Below, piece after piece: positions 16,439 through 24,712 of a stretch of DNA of 39,917 nt. The stretch lies in contig JACQZS010000216.1 of assembly GCA_016213725.1 (NCBI GenBank), forward strand, positions 1 to 39,917, written 5' to 3'. Origin of the DNA: Acidobacteriota bacterium. Lineage in GTDB: Bacteria; Acidobacteriota; Terriglobia; Bryobacterales; Bryobacteraceae. The position numbers were made by a program, and so were the translations under genes. Numbering within the stretch: position 1 is the stretch's first letter; each line of letters opens with the position of its first letter. The notes under the pieces are model-generated. The model searched no databases. It was not told where the DNA came from and was given only the letters and a program-made list of their open reading frames with translations.

Positions 16439-17518
16439 ATGAACCGCCGCCAAGCCCTGATCGCTCCCCTGGCCGCCGCTGCGCCCCTGGCCGCCGCGCC
16501 GGCGCCAAAAACGAAGAAGCCGCCCCTGCAGGTGAAGCTGGGCACGCAGCATACCACCGACCCCGCTTACCTGAAGATCCTGGCCGCCCTGGGCGTGACG
16601 CATATCTGCAGTGAACTGCCGTCCCGCTCGCTCGACGCCAAGTGGAGCGTGGACGGGTTGAAACGATTGAAAGAGACGGTGGACGCCACGGGCGTTCAAC
16701 TGGTGATGGTGCCGCTGCCGCTGAGTTCGTCGATCATCGAGAAGGCGGAGTATCCCAGCCTGCTGCTGGGCAAGTCTCCGGAGCGCGAGCGGGCGATGGA
16801 CGAGTTGTGCGAGATGATCCGCAACTGCGCGCGCGCCGGCATCCCGTCAGTGAAATACAACATGAGCATTCTCGGCGTGGTTCGCACGGCGCCCAGCACC
16901 GGCCGCGGAGGCGCCACCTACAGCACATTCAAATACTCAGCGGCGAAGCAGGATCCGCCCAGCGCGGCGGCGCCGCTGCCGGCGGATGTTTACTGGGAAC
17001 GGATCACCTGGTTTCTGGAGCGGGCGGTGCCGGTGGCCAATGAGTTCAAGGTGAAACTGGCGTGCCATCCGCACGATCCCGGCATGCCCAAGGGCAAGGG
17101 CTACAAGGGCGTGGAGACCGTGCTGGGCTCGGTTGACGGCTTGAAAAAGTTCGTTTCGATCAAAGAAAGTCCGTACCACGGCCTGAATTTCTGCCAGGGC
17201 ACGGTGACGGAGATGCTGGAGAACCCGCGGGCGGAGATCTGCGACGTGATCCGCTACTTCGGCAGCCGGAAGAAGATTTTCAACGTGCACTTCCGCAATA
17301 TTGAGGGGAAGTTTCTGGACTTCCGCGAGACATTTCCGGACAACGGCGACGTGGACATGCCGGCGGCGCTGCGCGCCTACCGCGAAGTGGGCTACGACGG
17401 AATGATCATGCCGGACCACGTCCCGAAGGTGGATGGCGACACGGGCGGCCGGCAGGCCTTTGCGTACTGCTTCGGATACATGCGGGCGCTGATGCAGATG
17501 ATCGGCAGCGAAGCCTAA
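16439..17518 (+). CDS. Mannonate dehydratase (UxuA)-like TIM-barrel enzyme with Tat-type signal
   Basis: A 359-residue xylose-isomerase-like barrel. The landmarks are those of distant UxuA relatives: [13 protein letters not shown] near 140, metal-site [11 protein letters not shown] near 205, [29 protein letters not shown] and MIMPDHVP towards the end. UxuA dehydrates D-mannonate to 2-keto-3-deoxy-D-gluconate in glucuronate breakdown. The protein is somewhat shorter than Escherichia coli UxuA (394 residues) and the residue matches are loose, so another sugar or sugar-acid isomerase or dehydratase is possible. Unusually it begins [21 protein letters not shown], a Tat-like signal, suggesting an exported enzyme. 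Its TAA overlaps the TAG of the convergent purine permease gene by two bases, so the coding regions share four bases. Confidence 0.75.
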   Translation: MNRRQALIAPLAAAAPLAAAPAPKTKKPPLQVKLGTQHTTDPAYLKILAALGVTHICSELPSRSLDAKWSVDGLKRLKETVDATGVQLVMVPLPLSSSIIEKAEYPSLLLGKSPERERAMDELCEMIRNCARAGIPSVKYNMSILGVVRTAPSTGRGGATYSTFKYSAAKQDPPSAAAPLPADVYWERITWFLERAVPVANEFKVKLACHPHDPGMPKGKGYKGVETVLGSVDGLKKFVSIKESPYHGLNFCQGTVTEMLENPRAEICDVIRYFGSRKKIFNVHFRNIEGKFLDFRETFPDNGDVDMPAALRAYREVGYDGMIMPDHVPKVDGDTGGRQAFAYCFGYMRALMQMIGSEA

Positions 17519-18822
17519 CCGCGGCCGAGGTAGAAGAAGCGGGCGATGAAGAGCGCCGTGAGCAGGTAGACCAGCCAGTTCACCTTGCGCCACTCTCCGG
17601 AGAGGATGCGGAGCAGGGTGTAGGCGGTGAAGCCGAAGGCCAGCCCGTTGGCGATGCTGAAGGTGAGCGGGATGGCGGTGAGCGTGAGAAAGGCGGGGAT
17701 GGCGGTGACGGGGCTGTGCCAGTCGATATCGGCCGTGTGCGTCAGCATCATGGCTCCGACGATGATGAGGGCCGGGGCGGTGGCCTGCGCGGGGATGACA
17801 CCGAACAGAGGCGCCAGGAAGACCGACACGCCGAACAGCAGGCCGCACACGATGGCCGTGACGCCGGTGCGCCCGCCCGCCACAACGCCGGCGGCGCTCT
17901 CGATGTAGGAGACCACCGTGGAGGTGCCGCAGAGCGCGCCGGCGGTGGAGGCCAGAGCATCCGCGGTGAGAATGCGATTGACGCGGGGAATGTGGCCGTC
18001 GCGGTCAAACAACCCAGCGCGCGTGCCCACCGCCACCAGCGTGCCGATGTTGTCGAACATGTCGACGAAGAGAAAGACGAACACGATCTCCAGCAGGCCC
18101 AATTCGAGCGTGCGGCCCAGCTCCAGCTTCAGGAACGTCGCGCTCAGCTCGGAGGGGGAGTAAGGCTGCGGAGCCCAGGTGACCAGCCCGGTGACCACCC
18201 CCAACAATGCCGTGGAGAGAATGCCGATGAGCATCGCCGCGCGCACGCCGCGGACCATCAGAGTCCCGATGGCGAGCAGTCCGAAGATGGCCAGCAGCGT
18301 CTTCGGCTGGCTCAGGTTGCCCAGGGAGAGCAGGGTGGCGGAATTGGCTTCGACGATGCCGGAGTTCTTGAATCCGATGAGGGCGATGAACAGGCCGATG
18401 CCCACGGCCACCGCGCTGTACAGTTCGCGCGGGATGGCTTCGAGAATCAACTGCCGGATGCCCACGGCGGTGAGCAGTAGGAACACCACGCCGGAGATGA
18501 ATACGGCGCCCAGCGCCACTTGCCAAGGCACGCCCATGCCGCGCACAACGGTGTAAGCGAAGTAGGCATTCAAGCCCATGCCTGGCGCCAGCGCGATAGG
18601 GTAGCGGGCCACCGCGCCCATGAGCAGGCAGCCCAGCGCCGAAGCCACGCAGGTAGCCGCCGTCACCGCCGAAGCAGGCATCCCGGCATCGTGCAGGATG
18701 GATGGATTGACGAAGATGATGTAGGCCATGGTCACGAAGGTCGTGAACCCGGCCAGGATCTCGGTACGCCAGTTGGCGCCAAGCTCCGCAAATTGGAAAT
18801 AGCGTTCCAGTTGGGCGCGCAT
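17515..18822 (-). CDS. NCS2-family (AzgA-type) purine permease
   Basis: A 435-residue polytopic inner-membrane protein, probably 13-14 transmembrane segments, of the adenine/guanine/hypoxanthine proton symporter group. Family marks are the N-terminal [22 protein letters not shown], the motif [16 protein letters not shown] near residue 77, [15 protein letters not shown] in the middle and [25 protein letters not shown] near 290, which includes the conserved substrate-binding region. The product imports purine bases. No purine-related gene is adjacent. TATCCT lies eight bases before the ATG and CAGGG between them is the only possible ribosome-binding site, so the leader would be very short. Confidence 0.93.
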   Translation of the reverse strand: MRAQLERYFQFAELGANWRTEILAGFTTFVTMAYIIFVNPSILHDAGMPASAVTAATCVASALGCLLMGAVARYPIALAPGMGLNAYFAYTVVRGMGVPWQVALGAVFISGVVFLLLTAVGIRQLILEAIPRELYSAVAVGIGLFIALIGFKNSGIVEANSATLLSLGNLSQPKTLLAIFGLLAIGTLMVRGVRAAMLIGILSTALLGVVTGLVTWAPQPYSPSELSATFLKLELGRTLELGLLEIVFVFLFVDMFDNIGTLVAVGTRAGLFDRDGHIPRVNRILTADALASTAGALCGTSTVVSYIESAAGVVAGGRTGVTAIVCGLLFGVSVFLAPLFGVIPAQATAPALIIVGAMMLTHTADIDWHSPVTAIPAFLTLTAIPLTFSIANGLAFGFTAYTLLRILSGEWRKVNWLVYLLTALFIARFFYLGRG

Positions 18823-18843
18823 CGCCCTGTAGGATATCGGATT

Positions 18844-19095
18844 CTAGACGTCGAGCTTTTTCAGTTCTCCGTCCAGAAAAGCGAGTTCACTCTCCAATTG
18901 AGCCCGGAACCGAGGATTCGCACACCGAGCCAGCTCATCGGCGACTCGGGCGCGGTTCATATCGAGCATGTTGCGGCGGTGCAGCGTAGCAACTTCTTGC
19001 GCGCTGAGGCGCCGGTTGGATCCGTCCTGATTGGGCTTCATTTCGGCGTCGAGCTTCTGGTCCTCAATGGACTTACTTTCCCAGCCTCTAGCCAC
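18844..19095 (-). CDS. Small uncharacterised protein (83 residues, GTG start)
   Basis: I do not recognise it. It is a soluble, charged, mostly helical protein with two predicted helices, LSAQEVATLHRRNMLDMNRARVADELARC-like (about 30-58) and FRAQLESELAFLDGELKKL (about 63-81), probably a short coiled coil or helical hairpin; no signal peptide. The GTG start follows an in-frame stop five codons upstream, so the start cannot be much earlier; an internal Met19 is the alternative. It lies 21 bases upstream of the purine permease gene and downstream of the uracil-DNA glycosylase gene, and may be a separate short transcript. Confidence 0.6.
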   Translation of the reverse strand: MARGWESKSIEDQKLDAEMKPNQDGSNRRLSAQEVATLHRRNMLDMNRARVADELARCANPRFRAQLESELAFLDGELKKLDV

Positions 19096-19101
19096 AACTT
19101 C

Positions 19102-19107
19102 ATATTA
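19102..19107 (-). promoter_or_regulatory. -10-like hexamer placed for a leaderless small-protein transcript
   Basis: On the minus strand TAATAT is followed by six bases (GAAGTT) and then the GTG start codon at 19095. No Shine-Dalgarno is present between them. The 48-base gap to the uracil-DNA glycosylase gene is rich in A and T. Confidence 0.5.
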
Positions 19108-19143
19108 GGACACTTGACTCAATGCAATGAGGCAATTCTGCAG

Positions 19144-19836
19144 CTAGGTCTCCGCGCAGATCTGGGCCGCGCGGCGGAAGACAGACAGGAGCATCTCATC
19201 CGTGAGCCTCCGCGTGAGCGTGTTCTGCTGGCTGGGGTGGTAGGAGCAGAGCAGATGGGGGCCGCCGGGCACAGGCAGGAACTGCGCGCCGTGCGCGAAG
19301 GGAAACTCCGCCAGGCGTAGCGCAACGCCCCGTCCTCGCAGCACCGAAAGATACGCCGAGCAGGCGAGCCGGCCGAGCGCCAACACGACCTTCACGCGGC
19401 GCAGGAGGGCGAGTTCACGCTCCAGGTACGGCATGCAGCATTCGAACTCCGCGGGCGTGGGCTTGTTGTCCGGCGGCGCGCAGCGCACGGCGGCGGAGAC
19501 CCAGGCATTGCGGAGACGCAAGCCGTCGGTGGCGGAAACGCTGGTGGGCTGATTGGCGAAGCCCGCCTGGTGCATGGCGCGGTAGAGCCAGTCACCGGAG
19601 CGATCGCCCGTGAAGACGCGCCCGGTGCGATTGGCGCCGTGTGCGCCTGGGGCCAGGCCCAGCACGAAGAGAGAGGCCTGCGGATCACCGAAGCCGGGCA
19701 CGGGGCGTCCCCAGTAGTCCCAGTCGAGATAGGCGCGCCGCCTGGTTCGCGCCACTTCCGCGCAGTGCAGCCGCAGCCTGGGGCAGCGTTCGCAGGAGAT
19801 GATGTCCTGCCGGAGCAATGGGAGCGCATCGGCCAT
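19144..19836 (-). CDS. Family 5 (UDGb-type) uracil-DNA glycosylase
   Basis: A 230-residue DNA repair enzyme that excises uracil and related deaminated bases. The family-5 motif GLAPGAHGANRTGR lies at 60-73, where the catalytic Asn/Asp of family 4 or family 1 is absent as is normal for this family, and the second motif HPSQQNT at 200-206. Cysteines at 15 and 18 (SCERCPRL), 119 (VRCAPP) and 133/134 can supply a 4Fe-4S cluster. It starts 10 bases after the metallopeptidase stop on the same strand, so it is the second gene of that transcript. Type-5 enzymes are common in high-G+C and thermophilic bacteria, where cytosine deamination is frequent. Confidence 0.92.
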   Translation of the reverse strand: MADALPLLRQDIISCERCPRLRLHCAEVARTRRRAYLDWDYWGRPVPGFGDPQASLFVLGLAPGAHGANRTGRVFTGDRSGDWLYRAMHQAGFANQPTSVSATDGLRLRNAWVSAAVRCAPPDNKPTPAEFECCMPYLERELALLRRVKVVLALGRLACSAYLSVLRGRGVALRLAEFPFAHGAQFLPVPGGPHLLCSYHPSQQNTLTRRLTDEMLLSVFRRAAQICAET

Positions 19837-19846
19837 GAACTGCCCG

Positions 19847-22252
19847 CTATCGCCGAACGGCCAGCACGCCCGCTCCGGGCGCCACGTCCACCTTCACCGG
19901 AGGCGCCTTCAGTTTTACCGTGAGCACTGCCGGCTCCGGGCCGGTGCGGAGCCAGTAGACGATGGGAGCGGCGGTTTTCGACATCCGGATCTCCACCGGC
20001 AGGTCCGCGACGAAGTCGTCATGGACGCCGGACTGCTTCACCGTCACCACCAGTTCCAGCGCGGGGGCCTTGCCGCGCAGCCGTGTGGTGATCTCCAGCG
20101 TTGGAATGCCGGTGGAGTAAATCCAGCTATCGAAGAACTCCACCAATCCCGGATCGGGATCGCCCTTCCGCAGCCAGCGCGCCGCCACGCCGCGGAAATC
20201 CTCGGTGCTCAGGCTGCGGTAGTGGTAGCGCTCGCGCGTCTCGCTCAGCATGGAAAGGAAGGCGGTGTCGCCCATGCGGCGGCGCAGCATGTGAAGCACC
20301 CAGGAGCCCTTGTCGTAGATGATGATGCGCCACGGATCCACGCCTACATCCGCGCGGAGGCGCGAGCCCCAGGTCAATGGGCCGTTGGCCTCGACCGCGA
20401 TTTTTGGTTCGCCAGCCTCCAGCAGCAGCTCGCTGCGGCATTCGGAGAGGGCGGTTTCCAGGGCTTTGGGGCCCTTCTTGCGCTCCAGCACCATGAGGGC
20501 GGAGTAATTTGCGAGCGCCTCCTGCAGCCATTCGTCGCGATAAGTGGAGGCCGTGACGAGATTGCCCCACCACTGGTGGGCGATCTCGTGCGCGTGCAGG
20601 ATCTCCGAGTAGAACGTCTGCAGCTTGCTGGATTGTTGGGCGGCGGGGCGGTCTTTCTCGCTGATGTAGGAGAGCGTGGAAAGATAGAGAAGGCCCGGGA
20701 AACCCTGGCCGAAATTGCCCGGGATTGGGGAGACTGTCACGAGCGGCAATGGGGGAGGCCCGAAGCGTCCGCTCATCCACTCCATGGCGGAGACGATCTC
20801 GGCGGCCAGTTCCCGAAGGCGCGCCTTGGGATCGGGCGGCGGGAGGGGCGGCGGGATGGAGAGGATCTCGCCGGAACGGCGGAGAGGATTTCTGGCGGCG
20901 ATCTGCGGATCCACCACGAGCACTCGCGGCTCCTGCTTCGGCACCAGCGCCGCTTCCAGTTTCCGGTTTGCGCACACCCGCACTTTGACGCCGCCGCTTT
21001 CGGCCGTCACGCTCTCGTAGTCGCCAATGTTGAATCCAGCCAACCGGACCGGGGCCGAGGTGCGGAACCGCGCCACACGCAACGGGCCCTCCTCGCTCTC
21101 GCTCACCGGTTCGCCGGTGGCCACCACCTTCAACTCCTTGGGCAGCCGGAAGGTGAGATCGAACGTGGTGAAGTGAAAGCCGAAGCTCGGGTACCAGTTC
21201 GTGCGGGCCGCGACATAGAAGACGTTGTTGCCCGCCGGACGGATCAGATTGCCGGCGTATCCGAATTCGATGGAGTGCGTGCTGCCGGGCTCGAGGCCCG
21301 CCGGCAACACGACCAGGAACGGATCGTTGGCCCGGCCGCCAGCCATGTTGGCGCGCAGCGAATCGCGGCGGAACACCTCGGCGGGCTGGCCATCCAGCTT
21401 GACGGCGGTGACAGACAACTGCGGAGCCAGTTCGAACATCAGGCCGCCGGAGATTTTCGATTGGGCGGTGATGCGCGCTTTGGCGTTGACGTTCATCGTG
21501 AGGTCGGGCTGAATGGTGGCCTCGATGCGGTAGTCGTCCAGGGTGGCGGGCTCTTCCGCACCCGCGCGCCGGGTCCTGGAAGAGAAGTTGGTCCAAACCT
21601 CGAATCCGCCGGGCTTGTTGTCCACCACCCTCCCGACAACGATCTGCTCCTGCAGGGTGGGATCGAACATCAGGTCGAAGTTGCCTTGGGTGCGCCCCGC
21701 CAGCGCCGCGTAAAATAGCCCTCGCCGTAAATTGCCGGAGAGCAGGTCCAGAACCAGCCGCACTTGAAAACTGACGGCGAAGTTCCTGACCGCCTCGTTC
21801 ATCCGGCCGGCCAGCAGAATGCCCTCGTCCGGCCTGGGCTTGGGGCCGGCCTCGCGAATCTGGGTGAGCAGTTGATCGGCGCCGCCATCGGTGAGCACGA
21901 GGATGGCGCTGTGAAAATGCTCGTTCAGGTTCGGGCTGTCGATGGCCTTGGAGAGCGACGAGCGCTCGCTGCGGTCAGGCGCACGCAACAGCACTTCCGC
22001 GTCGTCTCCCGCCTCGGCGGCCTGGTAGACGGCCATAATGCGCTGTCCGGCGACGGGCTTGGTGAAGATCAGGATCCCGTCGGCGAAGAAGAAACGGATC
22101 TCTTCGCGCCGGAACTCCAGGTCCCTGACTCGATAGCACTGGTCGGGATCTAGGGTAATGTGCCGCAGTTGCTCGCTGAGCGATGCGGCCGTCTCTGCGG
22201 CTCCCGCCGCCGCGGCCGCGGCCACCAGTAGGGTGATGATTCGAAGCACCAC
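19847..22252 (-). CDS. Secreted M1-type metallopeptidase with atypical substrate motif and extra N-terminal domain
   Basis: An 801-residue exported protein with signal peptide (residues 1 to about 19). The gluzincin site HEIAHQWWGN at 555-564 with Glu578 gives a complete HExxH-x18-E zinc motif, and IIYDKGSWVLHML supplies the expected catalytic tyrosine. The GAMEN motif of M1 aminopeptidases, normally about 30-40 residues before HExxH, is replaced by GQGFPG (residues 515-520), so the glutamate that grips the substrate N-terminus is missing. Residues about 25-235 form an extra domain I cannot assign, followed by the usual M1 beta-domain. GTG codons at 22252 and 22249 are possible starts; TACACT lies six bases before the first and there is no Shine-Dalgarno. 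The uracil-DNA glycosylase gene follows. Confidence 0.88.
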   Translation of the reverse strand: MVLRIITLLVAAAAAAGAAETAASLSEQLRHITLDPDQCYRVRDLEFRREEIRFFFADGILIFTKPVAGQRIMAVYQAAEAGDDAEVLLRAPDRSERSSLSKAIDSPNLNEHFHSAILVLTDGGADQLLTQIREAGPKPRPDEGILLAGRMNEAVRNFAVSFQVRLVLDLLSGNLRRGLFYAALAGRTQGNFDLMFDPTLQEQIVVGRVVDNKPGGFEVWTNFSSRTRRAGAEEPATLDDYRIEATIQPDLTMNVNAKARITAQSKISGGLMFELAPQLSVTAVKLDGQPAEVFRRDSLRANMAGGRANDPFLVVLPAGLEPGSTHSIEFGYAGNLIRPAGNNVFYVAARTNWYPSFGFHFTTFDLTFRLPKELKVVATGEPVSESEEGPLRVARFRTSAPVRLAGFNIGDYESVTAESGGVKVRVCANRKLEAALVPKQEPRVLVVDPQIAARNPLRRSGEILSIPPPLPPPDPKARLRELAAEIVSAMEWMSGRFGPPPLPLVTVSPIPGNFGQGFPGLLYLSTLSYISEKDRPAAQQSSKLQTFYSEILHAHEIAHQWWGNLVTASTYRDEWLQEALANYSALMVLERKKGPKALETALSECRSELLLEAGEPKIAVEANGPLTWGSRLRADVGVDPWRIIIYDKGSWVLHMLRRRMGDTAFLSMLSETRERYHYRSLSTEDFRGVAARWLRKGDPDPGLVEFFDSWIYSTGIPTLEITTRLRGKAPALELVVTVKQSGVHDDFVADLPVEIRMSKTAAPIVYWLRTGPEPAVLTVKLKAPPVKVDVAPGAGVLAVRR

Positions 22253-22258
22253 GCCACC

Positions 22259-22264
22259 AGTGTA
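22259..22264 (-). promoter_or_regulatory. -10-like hexamer placed for a leaderless metallopeptidase transcript
   Basis: On the minus strand TACACT is followed by six bases (GGTGGC) and the GTG start at 22252. No Shine-Dalgarno lies between. The remaining intergenic sequence to 22423 shows no other convincing signal or gene. Confidence 0.45.
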
Positions 22265-22423
22265 TTCCCTGCGGCGCTGCGGCTTCTGTAACAGCCGGAT
22301 GCCGGCCCGGAACTGAGTTCATCTCGTATGAGCCGGGGCATGAACGCCGGTGGCCACCCGAAAGCGGTAGTCAGGGGTGTGAGCCACCTCCGCCAGAGGC
22401 CGTACGCTGCGGCGCGGCGCCGC

Positions 22424-22930
22424 TCAGATGAACATTTCGTCGTCTTGCGTGGCCCGGTCCACCGTGGGACGCCGTCCGGTGATCAAGGCCTGGAGAGCGG
22501 CCTTCACGCCCGCCACCATGCCGGTGACTTCCCGCACCGGCCGCAGGACCGATCCATGCACCACGCCCACCACTTCCTGGGTCCGGCCCAGAATGTCCTC
22601 CACCTCGATCTCCCGGCGCTCGCCCTGGATATTCAGATGCGTGGACAACTCCGTGCGGGCTCTATCGATGCCCTGCACCTGCGCCTCCACCAGATCCAGC
22701 ACGCTTCTTGCCCGCTCCGTCACGCTGCGCACCTCTGCCAGCGTCTCCGTCATGGTGGTCTTCGCCTCTGCCAGCGTGGCTTGCGCCTGCGGTATCAACG
22801 GAGCTACCTCGGAATGCAGCTTCTTCACCGTCCGGTAGAGCCCGAGCGCCGACACGGCGCTCACCAGCAGCGAGACGCTGGAAATCGTGACGGAGACCGC
22901 CAGCAGAATGATGGCTGTTTCAGAGTTCAT
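22424..22930 (-). CDS. DUF948-like membrane-anchored coiled-coil protein (YtxG type)
   Basis: A 168-residue protein with one N-terminal membrane segment (about 6-30, AIILLAVSVTISSVSLLVSAV) followed by a long amphipathic helix region to about residue 110 with heptad-like spacing (LAEAKTTMTETLAEVRSVTERARSVLDLV). This layout fits DUF948 proteins such as Bacillus YtxG. Function is not established; such proteins are envelope- or general-stress-associated in Bacillus. The gene begins 12 bases after the YtxH-like gene, so the two form an operon. A short acidic tail (TQDDEMFI) ends the protein. Confidence 0.75.
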   Translation of the reverse strand: MNSETAIILLAVSVTISSVSLLVSAVSALGLYRTVKKLHSEVAPLIPQAQATLAEAKTTMTETLAEVRSVTERARSVLDLVEAQVQGIDRARTELSTHLNIQGERREIEVEDILGRTQEVVGVVHGSVLRPVREVTGMVAGVKAALQALITGRRPTVDRATQDDEMFI

Positions 22931-22942
22931 GATCCCGGACCA

Positions 22943-23269
22943 CTACACGCCTTCGATCATTTCGGAATCGGATTCAGGCACGGCGATGCCGGACTCGAGC
23001 TTCTCACGGTAAGCCGATTTGCCGGCCTCCACTGCCGCGCTCAACTGCTCGCGCTGGCGGGCGAGCGCCTGCTTGCTGCGGTCCAACGCCTCCGCGGCGC
23101 TGTCCTTCAACTCGGTCGAGCGGCGCTTCAGGTAATCTTTGCCTTCATCCGCTTTCGCCTTCAGCAGTTCGCGGGTCTCTTCTCCAGACTTGGGTGCGAA
23201 CAGGATGCCGACAGCCACCCCGATGCCCAATCCCAGGAAAAAGTACGAGAATTTCTTATCGTCTTCCAT
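22943..23269 (-). CDS. YtxH domain protein
   Basis: A 108-residue protein with the YtxH/gas-vesicle-type N-terminus: FFLGLGIGVAVGILFAPKSGEETRELL at 10-36 is split here as one membrane segment ending in the family signature LFAPKSGEETR. The rest is a charged amphipathic helix (LKRRSTELKDSAAEALDRSKQ). AGGAG upstream fixes the ATG at 23269; a longer frame to 23305 is discarded. Its companion downstream is a DUF948-like gene, reproducing the ytxG-ytxH pairing of Bacillus, where it belongs to a general stress operon. The biochemical role is unknown. Confidence 0.85.
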   Translation of the reverse strand: MEDDKKFSYFFLGLGIGVAVGILFAPKSGEETRELLKAKADEGKDYLKRRSTELKDSAAEALDRSKQALARQREQLSAAVEAGKSAYREKLESGIAVPESDSEMIEGV

Positions 23270-23289
23270 GAGGACTCCTTGCTGCTTCC

Positions 23290-23295
23290 AGTGTA
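23290..23295 (-). promoter_or_regulatory. Possible -10 element of the YtxH-DUF948 operon
   Basis: TACACT on the minus strand sits 20 bases before the ATG, leaving room for a start site and the AAGGAG ribosome-binding site. No -35 match was found 16-18 bases further up. The whole divergent gap to recX is 50 bases. Confidence 0.35.
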
Positions 23296-23319
23296 CTCCA
23301 CGCACAATGAGACAGAGCC

Positions 23320-23859
23320 ATGCCTTTCCGGCCGCCTAGAAAACTCGATGCCGGCGAACTGCGGGAGTACGCCATGAAGGTCCTCTCCGGCCGCGCCCTC
23401 ACCGTCGCCGAACTGAAGGAGAAGCTCCGCCGCCGCGCCACGGATCTGGAGGACATTGACCGCATCGTGGCCCAACTGAAGGAGTACGGCGCGCTGAACG
23501 ACCGCCGCTACGCCGAACATTTCTCCACCACCCGGGCCGCCTCCGGCGCATTCGGCTCCCAGCGTGTCCTCTCTGAACTGGTGAAGCGCAAGGTGGCGTC
23601 CAAGGTCGCCCAGAAAGCCGTCCGCGAAGCCTATCAGGACACCGACGAAACTGCCCTGGTGACGGCCTGGCTCGAGCGCAAGTATCGGAACCAGAACCTG
23701 GCCGAACTCCTGCAGGACCCCAAGAAGCTCGCCTCCGCCTACCGCCGCCTGCGCCAGGCGGGTTTCGCCAGCGGCCCTTCCATTCGCGTTCTGAAACGCT
23801 TTGCCGCTGAAGCCGATCAACTGGAGTCTCTTGAGGAGAGCGAACCCTCCGCCGACTAG
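23320..23859 (+). CDS. recX: Regulatory protein RecX
   Basis: A 179-residue RecX, the small helical protein that binds RecA filaments and limits recombinase activity. The three-helix repeats are visible: AMKVLSGRALTVAELKEKLRRRA (repeat 1, here given in part), IDRIVAQLKEYGALNDRRYAEHF (repeat 2) with the family signature GALNDRRYA near 60-68, and YRRLRQAGF near 143 (repeat 3). recA is not in the window. The stop codon TAG is shared with the convergent FAH-fold gene: the four bases CTAG form both stops. Confidence 0.92.
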   Translation: MPFRPPRKLDAGELREYAMKVLSGRALTVAELKEKLRRRATDLEDIDRIVAQLKEYGALNDRRYAEHFSTTRAASGAFGSQRVLSELVKRKVASKVAQKAVREAYQDTDETALVTAWLERKYRNQNLAELLQDPKKLASAYRRLRQAGFASGPSIRVLKRFAAEADQLESLEESEPSAD

Positions 23860-24701
23860 CCTACCCGCGCCGCCTCGTTCGCCAGCACGCCCAACTCCGG
23901 CACGCGGATGGTCACGATGTCTCCGGGGGCCAGGGCGGCCTCCTGCGGCACAATGATGCCGGTGCCCGTCAGCAGGACTCTGCCGGCCGGTACGGCATTG
24001 GCCAGAAGCAGGTATTCCACCAGCGTCTCGATCTTGCGGCCCAGCTTCGACGTGCTGGTCTCGCCCTCGTAGACGATCTTCTCGCCGCGCCGGATGATGC
24101 AGCTCATCTCCAGGCCGTAGGGGTCGGCCAGTTCATCCGGCGTCACAAACCACGGACCCAGCGCGCAGCAGGCGGTGTACACCTTCGACTGTGGCAGGTA
24201 GAGCGGGTTTTCGCGCTCGATGTCCCAGGCAGAGACGTCATTGGCGAGCGTGTAGCCGAGGATGCGCCCCTTGGAGCCCAGAAGCACCGCCAGCTCCGGC
24301 TCAGGCGCCGTGAACTTCGAGTCCTTGCGGATGCCGATCTTCGAGCCCGGCCCCACACAGACGCGGCTCGTGCCTTTGAAGAAGATCTCAGGCCGCGGCG
24401 CCGTGAACACGTGCCGGTAGAAGCCTTCCCTCGTATTGTGCTCCGCGTCGCGGAAGCTGGCGCTCATCTCATAGGTGCAGCCGCATGCCCATACCTCGCG
24501 CGGCTCCAGCGGAATGCAGGGCTCCAGATAGGCCTTGCCCTTCATCGCATACCGGGTGGCGAGTTCGGGAACGCTGACGTTCTTCCGTTCCGCGTGGTCT
24601 ACCAGCTCGCGGAGTGTAAAGTTCGGGATGGGATGCGCCTCACCATCCATAAACACCGCGGCAGTCAGCCGCTCTTCCCAAATCACCTGTCCAAGCTTCA
24701 T
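23856..24701 (-). CDS. Fumarylacetoacetate-hydrolase-fold enzyme, possible 2-keto-3-deoxy-sugar-acid dehydratase
   Basis: A 281-residue FAH-superfamily protein. The divalent-metal ligands are visible as Glu134 and Glu136 in APEPELAVL and Asp155 in LANDVSAWD. The family covers C-C hydrolases, decarboxylases and, in archaea and bacteria, 2-keto-3-deoxy-D-arabinonate/xylonate dehydratase, which makes 2,5-dioxopentanoate. The gene directly upstream (11 bases) encodes an aldehyde dehydrogenase of the type that oxidises exactly this product to 2-oxoglutarate, so the dehydratase role is favoured; acylpyruvate hydrolase is the alternative. It is the last gene of the six-gene minus-strand operon and its stop overlaps that of recX. 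Confidence 0.85.
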   Translation of the reverse strand: MKLGQVIWEERLTAAVFMDGEAHPIPNFTLRELVDHAERKNVSVPELATRYAMKGKAYLEPCIPLEPREVWACGCTYEMSASFRDAEHNTREGFYRHVFTAPRPEIFFKGTSRVCVGPGSKIGIRKDSKFTAPEPELAVLLGSKGRILGYTLANDVSAWDIERENPLYLPQSKVYTACCALGPWFVTPDELADPYGLEMSCIIRRGEKIVYEGETSTSKLGRKIETLVEYLLLANAVPAGRVLLTGTGIIVPQEAALAPGDIVTIRVPELGVLANEAARVG

Positions 24702-24712
24702 TTCCCGTCCAA

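Noticed and set aside
22328-23377. 349-residue plus-strand frame over the DUF948 and YtxH genes
   Set aside because: Composition is shadow-like and the minus-strand genes have family matches, membrane segments and a Shine-Dalgarno.
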